NCBI GenBank assembly: GCA_964518725.1 | Contig: CAZFKP010000010.1 | Coordinates: 12,576 to 76,575, forward strand | DNA length: 64,000 bases | DNA from: JANRKF01 sp964518725 | GTDB lineage: Bacteria > Pseudomonadota > Alphaproteobacteria > Rickettsiales > SXRF01 | Reading direction: 5' to 3' | Shown here: piece by piece, positions 26,920 to 36,583 of the stretch | Numbering within the stretch: the first letter of the stretch is position 1 | How the letters are laid out: every line of letters starts with the position of its first letter | Made by a program: the position numbers and the translations under genes | Notes under the pieces: model-generated | Databases searched by the model: none | Seen by the model: the letters and a program-made list of their open reading frames with translations, nothing else | What the model was told of the DNA's origin: nothing

Positions 26920-27561
26920 ATGACCCCAGAATACAACACCGAATTCCTTGACCTGTTAGCAAAACTGGACCACACGGTGGCAAGCGTCGGAGAGTCAGTG
27001 GAAGGTAATTTATTTTACAAGCATGAAGATGCGGACTTCCCAAACGCGGCGATCGCCCCATACTTTGCACCCAAGCGTGCCAACCTGCTTGCCGCCTGTC
27101 TTGGGCGCGGCCGCGTGCTTGAGATCGGCACCAACGCCGGGCATGCCGCATTGCTGATGCTGTACCATAACCCTAAATTGCATTACACTGGCGTCGATAT
27201 CTGCAAGCATAAATACGTGGCCAAAGCCATCGACTTCCTGAAAGAACGCTTCCCGGATCGGGTGGATTTCTACCCCGGCGATTCAGTACAGGTGCTGCCG
27301 GACATGCTGGCAAAGAAGGTTCCCGCAGCATTTGATGTCGTACATGTTGACGGTCTGCATACGACATTTCATTGCGAAAACGACATCAACAACGCCGCCA
27401 AACTATGCACACGGTTTGCATGGGTAATTGTGGATGATACCACCATGCCAAACATTGCCGAGATTTATGAACGCTATGTGCGCGATGGTAAATTGCTTGG
27501 CAAAGCACCGGAAGGGTGGGAGAAAACCCCGCACCATGCAATCGGGATGCTCCCTACGTAA
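26920..27561 (+). CDS. Class I SAM-dependent methyltransferase
   Basis: 213 residues. SAM-binding motif I is GRVLEIGTNAGHAALLML (about residue 66), followed by an acidic YTGVDIC and a later DVVHVDGLHTTFHCENDI with AWVIVDDTTMPN. It fits the Methyltransf_24 group, whose substrates vary. It starts nine bases after lon, so may be co-transcribed, and overlaps the end of the convergent purU by eight bases. Confidence 0.82.
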   Translation: MTPEYNTEFLDLLAKLDHTVASVGESVEGNLFYKHEDADFPNAAIAPYFAPKRANLLAACLGRGRVLEIGTNAGHAALLMLYHNPKLHYTGVDICKHKYVAKAIDFLKERFPDRVDFYPGDSVQVLPDMLAKKVPAAFDVVHVDGLHTTFHCENDINNAAKLCTRFAWVIVDDTTMPNIAEIYERYVRDGKLLGKAPEGWEKTPHHAIGMLPT

Positions 27562-28411
27562 ATACCACCGTCTTCTTGCCGTTGAGAATAACGCGCTGCT
27601 CGGTGTGGTAACGAAGCGCCCGCGCCAACACCTGGCACTCAATGTCGCGCCCGATGGCCGCCAGCGCTTCCGGCGTATGGGCGTGATCGACCCGTGCCAC
27701 TTCCTGCTCGATAATTGGCCCTTCGTCCAGATCGTCGGTAACATAATGCGCGGTCGCACCAATCAACTTCACCCCGCGGTCGAACGCCTGGTGGTAGGGT
27801 CGTGCACCCTTGAAACTGGGCAAAAACGAATGATGGATGTTAATCGCACGGCCAGCGAGTGCCTGAGAAAGCTCCGGCGATAGAATCTGCATGTAGCGCG
27901 CGAGCACCACGACATCAATCTTGAGTGACTGCACCAGCGACATGATACGCGCCTCCCACTCCGCCTTGTTTTCGCCCTCCGGCAGGAGGTGATACGGCAC
28001 CTCATAGTGGCGTGCAATGTTTTCCATGTCGGGGTGGTTGGAGACAATCGCTGGAACCTCGACGGCAAGTTGCCCGGTCGACGTTCGGTAAAGCACGTCG
28101 TGCAGGCAGTGGCCATGTTTAGAAACCAATACCAGCACCCGCGACCGCTCCGCCTTGCTGTGAATTTGCCAGTCCATCCCAAAAGGGGTCGCCACCTGCT
28201 CGGCGAAATAGGCACGCAGGAGGGTCGCGCTCGGTGCGCCAGCTTCCAGCGAAAACTCCACCCGCATAAAAAATTGCTGCGTCGATGCATCGCCAAATTG
28301 TCCGGACTCAATGATAAAGCCACGTTGCTGGGCAAGGAAATTGCTGACCGCTGCCACGATACCCCGCGTATCAACACAGGAAAGCGTCAGGATATAACGT
28401 TCATGATGCAT
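27554..28411 (-). CDS. purU: Formyltetrahydrofolate deformylase
   Basis: 285 residues from ATG 28411 (MHHERYILTLSCVDTRGIVA), the normal length. N-terminal ACT domain (about 1-85), then the formyl transferase-like catalytic domain: YMQILSPELSQALAGRAINI, HHSFLPSFKGARPYHQAF and TAHYVTDDLDEGPIIEQ with the His/Asp active residues. It releases formate from 10-formyl-THF, balancing one-carbon units. It begins two bases after the divL-like stop, so the two are an operon. Confidence 0.95.
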   Translation of the reverse strand: MHHERYILTLSCVDTRGIVAAVSNFLAQQRGFIIESGQFGDASTQQFFMRVEFSLEAGAPSATLLRAYFAEQVATPFGMDWQIHSKAERSRVLVLVSKHGHCLHDVLYRTSTGQLAVEVPAIVSNHPDMENIARHYEVPYHLLPEGENKAEWEARIMSLVQSLKIDVVVLARYMQILSPELSQALAGRAINIHHSFLPSFKGARPYHQAFDRGVKLIGATAHYVTDDLDEGPIIEQEVARVDHAHTPEALAAIGRDIECQVLARALRYHTEQRVILNGKKTVVFT

Positions 28412-28413
28412 GG

Positions 28414-30525
28414 TCAGGTGCCTGTCAGTTGTGCGATGAAAGCGGGGTTCTCCCGAACAAAAATACATTCAAACCGTGCACCTTTACCCGGCTCGGATTC
28501 AAGCTCGATCCGCCCACCATGCAACTCAATGAAGCTTTTTACAATCGAAAGCCCAAGCCCGGTGCCGGAACGCTTGGCAGACTTGTTCTTGCCAATGTCC
28601 TGCACCTTGCCACGGTAGAATGTGTCGAAGATGGCATCCTGCTCGGATTCGGGAATACCGTGTCCTTCGTCCTGAACCCAGATGATGATTTCATCGTTCT
28701 TGAGTGCTTTGGCACCGAACGATACCTTGTCGCCCTGGCTCGAATATTTAATAGCATTTGACAGCAGGTTGAAGAGGATCTGCTTAATGCGCGTCTCATC
28801 ACCAAGCATGGTGCCAATTTTCGCTGGACACTCCACTTTGAGCTTGAGTCCATGCTCCCGCGCACGCTCCTGGATCAGCGAGCTGACTGATTTCATCATG
28901 GCCGCAATGTCGAACGGTGCCACTTCAAGGCGCATGTAGCCGGCTTCGATACTCGCAAGGTCAAGGATATCATTGATGAGCTGCATCAACCGCTGCGACG
29001 ACTGGTGGATGCCTTCGACATATTCACGCTGCTTTTCCGACAGCGTGCCGAAATATTCCTGCGACAGCATCTCCGAGAAGCCGGAAATCGACGTGAGCGG
29101 CGAACGCAATTCATACGACACGTTGGCCAGGAATTCCGATTTGAGCTTATCGGCTTCCTGCAGCGCATCGTTGCGCTCACGCAAGCTGCGCTCCACCAGC
29201 ATCGAATCGGTGATGTCGAGATACGTAATCAGGTTCGCGCCATCGGGCAGCGGTACCTTGCGCCAGTCGATCATCTTGCCGTCGGCAAGCTCCAGTCGCT
29301 GGGCATGTGGCTCGCGCGATTGCATCTGCCGGATGTGGTTCTGTTTGAAATTATCCCACTCCTCATAAAGATAAAGCGGCTTGCAGCGCTCAACAATATC
29401 GCGCACATGCGGCTCGGATTTCACCATCTCTTCCGGAATATTCCACAGCCGCACATAGTTCGGATTCGACAGTTTCAACCGCCCATCTTCTCCAAACACC
29501 GCCACACCTTCATGTAGATTATCGAGCGTTTCACGTTGCACCGCGATCAACGTATTATACGAACGCTCGAGCGCCAGCCGATCGGTCACATCCTCATAGG
29601 CAAACATGACGCCACCCAGCGCATGCGGAATCGCCAGCACGCGCAGCGCCCGACCGTCCGGCAGGTAGAAAAATTCTTCTTTTGAATTGATCAGGTCGCG
29701 GAACAGCTTGATCTGTTGTTGCTTGAACAGCTGAAAATTCGCCTGTTCCGGAAGCTTGCGCCGTTCGCGCAGCTGTTCCAGGATTTCACCGTAGGTCGGC
29801 TGGGAATCCAGCCACATCTCATCGAATTTCCACAAAGCGACGAAGGCATAGTTGAAAGATTTGAGACGCATGTCCGAACCATAAATCGCCATCGCCGATG
29901 CCGAGCTTTCAAGGAAATCGTTCATCGCCGAATTGTGGCGCGTAAGGTCTTCCTTGAGCGCATCCACTTCCGAACGGTCGAGTGCACAGCCCACCGTCGT
30001 GCCATCCGCCGCAATCGGAATTTCTATCAAATCATACAGTTTTCGCTCGCCGCCAATGATGATATGGCGCCGCTCGGTCACCGACTTGCCGTCTTCAATT
30101 GCTTGCTTCGCCTGAGCCAGCATTTTTTTATCCAGCTCCGGCACGCGGCCATCATGGAAGATCGAGCCTTCGACCGCAGTTTCATAGGCCTGGTTATGAT
30201 GTATAATCCGAAGTTCAGCATCACGATGCCAGATCGGGTAAGGGATTGCATCCAGCGCCCGGTGTGCTTCATGAAGTTGTTCAGTCAGGCGGTTCTTCTC
30301 CTGCTGCACACGCTCAATCTCGCGCTGGAGGAAACCCAGCTCCTGCGTGCTGGCCACCAGCATACCGCGCTGCTTACGCCGCGAAATATCATAGACGAAC
30401 AGCGCAAGGATCACGGCCAGAAAACTGCCGACCACCACCGGGTAGGCCGCCAACGCCTCTTTGTCAGCGGCACAGGCGGGGACAGCAAGCAGCAGCAATG
30501 GTAACGCAACACGCACACGGATCAT
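28414..30525 (-). CDS. divL: DivL-like tyrosine pseudokinase (PAS, HATPase)
   Basis: About 703 residues from ATG 30525. An N-terminal hydrophobic stretch and one membrane segment (about 30-45) precede a coiled coil, about three PAS-type regions (for example DVTDRLALERSYNTL and ITYLDITDSMLVERSLRERN mark two ends) and a HisKA-like helix pair. The H-box reads FLANVSYELRSPLTS: tyrosine (residue 471, codon 29113-29115) replaces the phospho-accepting histidine. The ATPase domain is intact (NLLSNAIKYSS, DEGHGIPES, RSGTGLGLSIVK). Caulobacter DivL has the same Tyr and acts with DivK and CckA to control CtrA. Assignment is by this signature and PAS layout. Confidence 0.82.
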   Translation of the reverse strand: MIRVRVALPLLLLAVPACAADKEALAAYPVVVGSFLAVILALFVYDISRRKQRGMLVASTQELGFLQREIERVQQEKNRLTEQLHEAHRALDAIPYPIWHRDAELRIIHHNQAYETAVEGSIFHDGRVPELDKKMLAQAKQAIEDGKSVTERRHIIIGGERKLYDLIEIPIAADGTTVGCALDRSEVDALKEDLTRHNSAMNDFLESSASAMAIYGSDMRLKSFNYAFVALWKFDEMWLDSQPTYGEILEQLRERRKLPEQANFQLFKQQQIKLFRDLINSKEEFFYLPDGRALRVLAIPHALGGVMFAYEDVTDRLALERSYNTLIAVQRETLDNLHEGVAVFGEDGRLKLSNPNYVRLWNIPEEMVKSEPHVRDIVERCKPLYLYEEWDNFKQNHIRQMQSREPHAQRLELADGKMIDWRKVPLPDGANLITYLDITDSMLVERSLRERNDALQEADKLKSEFLANVSYELRSPLTSISGFSEMLSQEYFGTLSEKQREYVEGIHQSSQRLMQLINDILDLASIEAGYMRLEVAPFDIAAMMKSVSSLIQERAREHGLKLKVECPAKIGTMLGDETRIKQILFNLLSNAIKYSSQGDKVSFGAKALKNDEIIIWVQDEGHGIPESEQDAIFDTFYRGKVQDIGKNKSAKRSGTGLGLSIVKSFIELHGGRIELESEPGKGARFECIFVRENPAFIAQLTGT

Positions 30526-30599
30526 GCATCGAACATAACCTTGCCGCATGCTTATGCAACAAAAACCATCGGGGGGGGTAATCCGGTAGTAAGAAGTAT

Positions 30600-31967
30600 C
30601 TAGTTCTTCTTATATTCACCGTCGTTCAGCCAACTCCGGTGGTTTTCCGGCTTGCCGAGATAGTAGCCCTGCAGGTAATCGACCCCCATCTCCATCAGGA
30701 TCTTGGCGATTTCGCCGTTCTCAACAAACTCGGCCACCGTCTGCAGCCCGAAGCCACGGGCGAAGTTCATCAGCGTTCTGACAAAGAACTGGTTATCGGC
30801 GCTCTGGGCGATGTCCTTAACGAACGCGCCGTCGATTTTGACGAGGTCGACCGACAGCGCTTTCAACTGGCGGAAGCTGGTGTAGCCCGAACCGAAATCA
30901 TCGAGCGCCACCAGGCAACCCATGGATTGCAGGCTGGCGACAAAATAAGCGGCGCGGCGCAGGTCCCGGTGCACGGCAGTCTCGGTGATTTCTACCGTCA
31001 GGCGCGAAGCGATGTCCGGCGCATCTTTTAACAGCTCGGTAATGTGATCGAGCCATGCCGGATTTTCCGTCGTCACGTTGGAAACGTTGAATGCCAGGTG
31101 CAGCTCCGGTGCATGACGGAGTTCTTCAATTACCATTTCCATCACCATCGTATCGATCATGCCGATCATGCCCATCTTCTCCGCGATGGGGATGAGCGCG
31201 CCGGCGGAACTGATCTGCCCGGCCTGGTTCACCATACGCAACAATGCTTCATAGTGGTCGACCTTGCCGGTTTTGGCATTGATGATCGGCTGGTAGGCAA
31301 GCCGCAGGCGTTTTTCCTTGTAGGCATTGTACATGTAGTTGGCCAGACCCATCTGCTGGCGGCACTGGTCAGCTTCCGAACGCAACATTTCGTAAGTGCG
31401 GTGTGGCAAGGCCTGCATGCTGTTTACTGCGGCATAGGCTTTATCAAGCGCATCGTGTGCACTGGTCGTTTCGGACGGGAAACACACACTGCCGATCGTT
31501 CCGATGATATGCAGCGAGGCCGTAGAAAAATTGTCGCGGCCGAAATTCATGATGGCGTTGTGAATGCGGGTGGCAAGCACATTGACATCTTCCAGATAGC
31601 GGTCGGTGACGATAACGCCGAGCTGGTCGCGTTGCAGGCGCTGCACCACATCGCCCTCACGCACAATCGACGCAACGATTTTGGTCAAATCATGCACCAC
31701 AATTTCTGAAACATCGTGACCATAGGCATTGATAATCATCGCCAGGTTGGTGATGGAAACCAGAAGCAGCGCACCGGACGTATGTTCGCGGATGACTCCC
31801 TGAATCGCCGTCTCCAGCGCATTGACGAAATCAGACGGGTAAAAATCGCAACCCGGGTAATGCGGCGCAGGCAAATGCAGGTCGTCTCCACCTAGCGAGA
31901 AAGACGGACTATCAGTATCTGACCTTGTTTTACGGGATGACTGATCATCCGGGCTTGTGTACAGCAT
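30600..31967 (-). CDS. EAL-domain c-di-GMP phosphodiesterase with degenerate GGDEF
   Basis: 455 residues, no membrane segment. Residues about 45-200 form a GGDEF-like domain whose signature is replaced by RDQLGVIVT, so cyclase activity is unlikely. The EAL domain (about 215-450) keeps YEALLRM near 240, FNVSNVT, EITETAVHRD, ALDDFGSGYTSFRQL, DLVKIDGAFV, VAEFVENGE and LQGYYLGKP, covering the metal and general-base residues, so it is probably active and turns c-di-GMP into pGpG. Its neighbour on the same strand is the divL-like gene, but about 75 bases separate them. Confidence 0.88.
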   Translation of the reverse strand: MLYTSPDDQSSRKTRSDTDSPSFSLGGDDLHLPAPHYPGCDFYPSDFVNALETAIQGVIREHTSGALLLVSITNLAMIINAYGHDVSEIVVHDLTKIVASIVREGDVVQRLQRDQLGVIVTDRYLEDVNVLATRIHNAIMNFGRDNFSTASLHIIGTIGSVCFPSETTSAHDALDKAYAAVNSMQALPHRTYEMLRSEADQCRQQMGLANYMYNAYKEKRLRLAYQPIINAKTGKVDHYEALLRMVNQAGQISSAGALIPIAEKMGMIGMIDTMVMEMVIEELRHAPELHLAFNVSNVTTENPAWLDHITELLKDAPDIASRLTVEITETAVHRDLRRAAYFVASLQSMGCLVALDDFGSGYTSFRQLKALSVDLVKIDGAFVKDIAQSADNQFFVRTLMNFARGFGLQTVAEFVENGEIAKILMEMGVDYLQGYYLGKPENHRSWLNDGEYKKN

Positions 31968-32135
31968 TCGCCCCCAATATCCCCCTATTGAAGCTGGCTA
32001 TCCACCAATACTGGCATAAATTGGTAAACATTGATTAAAATTGTAGTTAATATTCCCATAATTTTTGAGGTTTTTGGTTCTGGATATGGGACAGATAGCC
32101 CTCGGATCCTAGCATGTTTTATCATTGTTCGGCAG

Positions 32136-32957
32136 CTAAATCATTGCCAGCCATGGAAACACCCCGACCCATTGGTTGGTAATAAAAATATTTTTGCACG
32201 ATACGGGGTTATCCAACTCTACCGACCAAACCTGCCAGAAAAGCTGTGTCGCCAAAACAAGAAGCAAACCCCATGCAGGCGGCGCGTGCGGTGCCAATAG
32301 CACGAGGCTGGAAATAAATATCCCATAACACCCGGCAACACATAATTTCGTGCGCCGCCCCAGCCGCAGGGCGGTTGATTTCACCCCTGCCTTTATATCG
32401 TCTTCTTTATCCTGGTGTGCATAGATGGTGTCATAACCAAGCGTCCAGAAAACACATCCGGCATAGAGCAACAGCGCCGGCCACGCCAACGTACCATGCA
32501 CCGCCACCCATCCCAGCAGCGCGCCCCAGTTAAACGTCAGCCCAAGGAACAGCTGCGGCCACCAGGTGATGCGTTTCATCAGCGGATATAACACAACCAG
32601 CGGCAAGGCAAGCGCCGACCAGCATACCACTTCCCTGCCAAGCATGACAGCGATGCCAAACGCAATAGCAAGAAGCACTGCCAGCAGCATACCGGCCTGC
32701 CGCATGGAAAGCTCGCCACTGGCCAACGGACGGTTTTTCGTGCGCTCCACCTGCCGGTCGAAATTGCGATCCGCCATGTCGTTGATAATGCAGCCGGCAG
32801 AACGCATCACCACCGCACCGAGCGCAAACAACGCATAGACCAGAAACCGTTTTTCCCCGGCCAGCGCCAGCGACCACCAGCATGGCCATAGCAACAGCCA
32901 GTTGCCCACCGGCTGGTGCAGGCGCATCAGGCGCAAATAACGGTTGGTGAAGATCAT
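32136..32957 (-). CDS. ubiA: 4-hydroxybenzoate polyprenyltransferase
   Basis: 273 residues, slightly short at the C-terminus. The two Asp-rich motifs are NDMADRNFDRQVERTKNRPL and YDTIYAHQDKEDD, set among about eight membrane helices. It attaches the prenyl chain to 4-hydroxybenzoate in ubiquinone synthesis at the inner membrane. It diverges from rsmE with only 23 bases between start codons, so the promoters must overlap coding sequence. Confidence 0.94.
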   Translation of the reverse strand: MIFTNRYLRLMRLHQPVGNWLLLWPCWWSLALAGEKRFLVYALFALGAVVMRSAGCIINDMADRNFDRQVERTKNRPLASGELSMRQAGMLLAVLLAIAFGIAVMLGREVVCWSALALPLVVLYPLMKRITWWPQLFLGLTFNWGALLGWVAVHGTLAWPALLLYAGCVFWTLGYDTIYAHQDKEDDIKAGVKSTALRLGRRTKLCVAGCYGIFISSLVLLAPHAPPAWGLLLVLATQLFWQVWSVELDNPVSCKNIFITNQWVGVFPWLAMI

Positions 32958-32980
32958 GGGCTAGGTTATATCAGCTCTGT

Positions 32981-33742
32981 ATGATCGAACACAACCCTTC
33001 CATTCGACTGCACATCGTCGAGCCACTCGCAACCGGCGCACGCATCCTGCTGGATGAAGCCCGGAGCCATTATGTCCGCCACGTCATGCGCCTAGCCGAA
33101 GGCGATGCGATTGCGGCATTCAACGCCGAGTCAGGCGAATGGAATGCCACCGTCGAATTCCAGGGCAAGCGCGCCGTGCAGATTTCCATCGGCAGGCAAC
33201 GTGCACTTCCGCGCTCCTGCCCCGATGTATGGCTCGCTTTTGCTATGATTAAAAACAAAAGCGAACTGGTAGTAGAAAAAGCGACCGAACTCGGCGTGCG
33301 TGAGATCCACGCCATCGTCACCCAGCACGGTGTCGTCAAAAACTTCAATATCGACAAGCTGGCCGCCCACGCCATCGAAGCCGCCGAACAATGCGAACGG
33401 CACGACGTACCGACCATCCATACCCACAAAAACCTCGCGGCGTTCCTCGGTAACCACCCGGCTGACCGCACCCTGCTGTATGGCGACGAAACCGGCCACG
33501 GCAAGCCGCTTCCCGACGTGCTCGCGAATCATCCGGGTAAAAAATTCAGCCTGTTGGTCGGGCCGGAGGGTGGATTTTCCGCCGACGAGCACCATATACT
33601 CCGCTCGGTACCGTTCGCTATAGGATTCGGGATGGGGCCGCGCATCCTGCGTGCAGACACGGCGGCAGTTGCCGGGCTCGCCTGCCTGCAATCCATCTAT
33701 GGTGATTGGGCTGAACCACCGCATTTCAAAGGAACTTCATGA
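32981..33742 (+). CDS. rsmE: 16S rRNA m3U1498 methyltransferase
   Basis: 253 residues. An N-terminal PUA-like domain (ARSHYVRHVMRLAEGDAIAA) precedes a SPOUT methyltransferase with KATELGVREIHAI, LLVGPEGGFSADE and FGMGPRILRADTAAVAG at the knot. It methylates U1498 of 16S rRNA. The stop overlaps the gshA start by four bases (ATGA), indicating coupled translation. Confidence 0.95.
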   Translation: MIEHNPSIRLHIVEPLATGARILLDEARSHYVRHVMRLAEGDAIAAFNAESGEWNATVEFQGKRAVQISIGRQRALPRSCPDVWLAFAMIKNKSELVVEKATELGVREIHAIVTQHGVVKNFNIDKLAAHAIEAAEQCERHDVPTIHTHKNLAAFLGNHPADRTLLYGDETGHGKPLPDVLANHPGKKFSLLVGPEGGFSADEHHILRSVPFAIGFGMGPRILRADTAAVAGLACLQSIYGDWAEPPHFKGTS

Positions 33743-34962
33743 CCGACATCCTGACCACACTGCGAACCCTCTACGAGAAACGTGGCGACGATATTGAAGC
33801 ATGGTTTGGTGAACAACGTAAACACGCCGCACCGTTCTTTTATACGTCGGTCGACCTGCGCCACTCCGGCCTCCGACTCGCCCCAGTTGACACCAACCTT
33901 TACCCTGCCGGGTTCAACAACCTGTCACAGGCCGGTCGCATGCGCGCCACCCGCTATGCCGCCAGCATGCTTGCCGAATCCATTCCGCATGCGAAACGCA
34001 TTCTCATTGTGCCGGAAAACCACACGCGCAACCTGGGTTATCTTGAAAACCTACACGTGCTGGCGACCATCCTGGCGAACGCGGGTTATGAAACGCGCAT
34101 CGGCAGCCTGACCACCGAAGAGCCGCTATTGCTCGCCACGCTCTCAGGAAAAGAAATTACCGAGTTCCCATTGGAGAAATGCGGCAATGTTCTGGCCACA
34201 CGCGACGGGTTCGTGGCTGATGCCATCATACTCAACAATGATTTAAGCAGCGGCATGCATCCGCTGCTGGAAGGGCTGCTCCAACCGGTGCTCCCACCGC
34301 CGCAGATGGGCTGGCATCGCCGCCGCAAAAGTGTGCACTTCACTGCCTACCAGAAACTTGCAAACGATTTCTCGGAGCGTTTTGGCCTCGACCCATGGCT
34401 GATCGCCGCCGAATTCCACCAATGCGGCATGGTCGATTTCAAGGAACGCACGCGGCTGGAATGCGTCGCTAAATCGATCGACGAAATTATCGCCACTGCC
34501 CGCCGCAAGCACAACGAATACGGCATCAACGAAGATCCCTACGTATTTATCAAGGCCGACTCCGGCACCTACGGCATGGGCATCATGACTGTGAAAAACG
34601 GCGCCGAAGTATTGGAGCTAAATAAAAAAGACCGCAACAAAATGCAGGTCGTCAAAGAGGGCGCCCGGGTAAGTGAAGTCATCATCCAGGAGGGCATCCA
34701 CACCATCGACACCGTGGATGGCAAACCCGCCGAGCCGATGGTCTACATGATCGACGGGCTGCCGGTCGGTGGCATGTACCGCGTGAACGGTGGCCGCGAC
34801 GCGATGAACAACTTAAACGCTGCCGGAATGGAATTTGTCGGCATGTGCGATGAAATGGAAACCTCCGACGTCGAACGCAAATCGGTGCGTGAATGCGATT
34901 TCCGCGCCTATGGCATCATCGCCGCGCTGGCCGCACTCGCCAGCGCACAAGAACGGTACTGA
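33739..34962 (+). CDS. gshA: Glutamate-cysteine ligase (TIGR02049 type)
   Basis: 407 residues. This is the proteobacterial GshA type distinct from E. coli GshA: the start FFYTSVDLRHSGLRLAPVDT, the middle FIKADSGTYGMGIMTVKNG and the end PVGGMYRVNGGRDAMNNLN are characteristic. It makes gamma-glutamylcysteine, the first step to glutathione. Coupled to rsmE and followed after eleven bases by bolA, which links it to redox and Fe-S functions. Confidence 0.92.
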   Translation: MTDILTTLRTLYEKRGDDIEAWFGEQRKHAAPFFYTSVDLRHSGLRLAPVDTNLYPAGFNNLSQAGRMRATRYAASMLAESIPHAKRILIVPENHTRNLGYLENLHVLATILANAGYETRIGSLTTEEPLLLATLSGKEITEFPLEKCGNVLATRDGFVADAIILNNDLSSGMHPLLEGLLQPVLPPPQMGWHRRRKSVHFTAYQKLANDFSERFGLDPWLIAAEFHQCGMVDFKERTRLECVAKSIDEIIATARRKHNEYGINEDPYVFIKADSGTYGMGIMTVKNGAEVLELNKKDRNKMQVVKEGARVSEVIIQEGIHTIDTVDGKPAEPMVYMIDGLPVGGMYRVNGGRDAMNNLNAAGMEFVGMCDEMETSDVERKSVRECDFRAYGIIAALAALASAQERY

Positions 34963-34973
34963 AAGGAATCCGC

Positions 34974-35258
34974 ATGTCGATCGCCACCACCATGGAACAG
35001 AAACTCACTGCCTATTTTACGCCAAGCTTCCTGCGTATCATCAACGACAGCGCAAAGCACGCCGGTCACCTACCGGAGGATCTGGATGAAAGCCACTTAG
35101 GCATTGTCATCGTGTCAGAAAAATTCGCCGGGCTCTCACGCGTTGCCCGCACCCGGCTTGTCTACGATCTGCTTGCGGATGAAATCGCGAAAATCCACGC
35201 CGTCACCACCCTCAAGACGTTTACGCCGGAAGAATACGCCTCGCTGAGAATTATTTAA
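34974..35258 (+). CDS. bolA: BolA family protein
   Basis: 94 residues from ATG 34974, preceded by AAAGGA. The text LRIINDSAKHAGHLPEDL, GIVIVSEKFAGLSRVARTRL and KTFTPEEYASL matches BolA. The usual invariant His that binds Fe-S with monothiol glutaredoxins is present in the SAKHAGH region. BolA-glutaredoxin pairs signal iron and redox status. It is the last gene of rsmE-gshA-bolA. Confidence 0.93.
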   Translation: MSIATTMEQKLTAYFTPSFLRIINDSAKHAGHLPEDLDESHLGIVIVSEKFAGLSRVARTRLVYDLLADEIAKIHAVTTLKTFTPEEYASLRII

Positions 35259-35294
35259 TACCCATTTGCGATCAATGCATAGCAAATGGGTATT
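35257..35294. terminator. Hairpin at the bolA stop
   Basis: AATACCCATTTGC pairs perfectly with GCAAATGGGTATT (13 bp) over a 12-base loop. The stem starts inside the bolA stop codon. It probably ends bolA transcription or protects its 3' end. Confidence 0.6.
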
Positions 35295-35361
35295 AAAATC
35301 GCCGCCGAAAGCGCGATTTTGCGCGGCGTAGCCAGCGTAACGCAATCAATAGATTGATTGC
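35295..35361. repeat. Two further inverted repeats between bolA and the M16 protease
   Basis: AAAATCGC (35295-35302) pairs with GCGATTTT (35313-35320), and GCAATCAAT (35342-35350) pairs with ATTGATTGC (35353-35361). Together with the bolA hairpin they fill the whole 107-base convergent gap. Confidence 0.6.
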
Positions 35362-35365
35362 AAAA

Positions 35366-36580
35366 TTATTTAAGCTCACCCAGCATAATCCGGGTGGGAT
35401 TGCCACTATGGATGAGCATGGCAAGCGCCTGGATATCTTCTCTCGTCACCGCGTCAATCTTTGCGACAATGTCCGGAAGCTGCTTGTATTCACCGTACAT
35501 TAGTAAGTGGCGGCCGATCCACCCAGCAACCGTCTGCGATCCCTCGCGTGACATCAGCAACTCGGCCTTGCCCTGATTTTTCGCACGCGTCAGCTCGGCA
35601 TCGGTCACTCCGTGCTCCATGCGTGCAACTTCGCTGCCAAGGATACGCGCCAGCTCTTCTGCTTTGTCCGGCGACGTCGCCGCGTAAATACCAAGCACGC
35701 CAACATCGGCATAGGCATTGCCCATCGCATACACGGAATAGGCAAGGCCGCGTTTCTCACGCACCTCCTGGAACAGGCGCGACGACATGCCGCCGCCAAG
35801 GATGCCGGCATAAAGCTGGAGCGCATAATAACGTGCATCGTGCATCGAGACCGCCGGGAAACCAAGCGCCACATGCACCTGTTCGTGGTCGGTCACTACC
35901 CGGCATTCACCACCACCATACACCGCGACGGGTGCGACGGGTGCCGCCGGTGCCGCCGGCATGGTAAAATACCGTTCCACCATCGAAACAAATTTATGGT
36001 GGTCAATATTACCTGCCGCCGACACCACCATGTTCGTGGGCACATAATGCCGCGCCATGTACCCTATCACATCGTCGCGACAATATGCCGCTACCCGCTC
36101 CGGCGTGCCGAGGATCGAGCGCCCAAGCGGCTGGCCGGGAAAGGCCTTATCGTCGAAACAATCAACCGCCAGATCCTCCGGCGAGTCCTGATGCATGGCA
36201 ATTTCCTGGATGATGACTTCTTTTTCCTTCGCCAGCTCATCCTCAGCAAAGGTCGAGTTCTGCATGATGTCTGCAAGGATTTCGGTAGCAAACGCCACAT
36301 CCTGCTTCAGCACCTTGGCGTAATAAACCGTCAGCTCCATCGAAGTGTAGGCATTGAGCTGCCCGCCGATATTATCGAACGCCTCCGCGATGTCTTTCGC
36401 GCTTCTAGTTTTCGTGCCCTTAAACGCCATGTGCTCCAGCAAATGCGAGATGCCGTTTTCCGATTCGTGCTCGTAGCGCGCACCGACACCGACCGACACG
36501 GCAAGCGACACCGTCTCCACGCTGGGCAGAAATTCCGTGGCCACACGCAGGCCATTGTTTAACGTCGTCAGATGGTACAT
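35366..36580 (-). CDS. M16 family zinc metalloprotease (processing-peptidase type)
   Basis: 404 residues. The inverted zinc motif HLLEHMAFKGTKTRS (HxxEH near residues 48-52) with the downstream glutamate in the EDELAKEKEVIIQEIAMHQD helix places it in M16B, close to mitochondrial processing peptidase beta. The C-terminal half is the partner clamp domain (SRLFQEVREKRGLAYSVYAM). No signal peptide, so probably cytosolic. It follows thrC after three bases on the same strand, an arrangement common in alphaproteobacteria. Confidence 0.92.
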   Translation of the reverse strand: MYHLTTLNNGLRVATEFLPSVETVSLAVSVGVGARYEHESENGISHLLEHMAFKGTKTRSAKDIAEAFDNIGGQLNAYTSMELTVYYAKVLKQDVAFATEILADIMQNSTFAEDELAKEKEVIIQEIAMHQDSPEDLAVDCFDDKAFPGQPLGRSILGTPERVAAYCRDDVIGYMARHYVPTNMVVSAAGNIDHHKFVSMVERYFTMPAAPAAPVAPVAVYGGGECRVVTDHEQVHVALGFPAVSMHDARYYALQLYAGILGGGMSSRLFQEVREKRGLAYSVYAMGNAYADVGVLGIYAATSPDKAEELARILGSEVARMEHGVTDAELTRAKNQGKAELLMSREGSQTVAGWIGRHLLMYGEYKQLPDIVAKIDAVTREDIQALAMLIHSGNPTRIMLGELK

Positions 36581-36583
36581 GAA

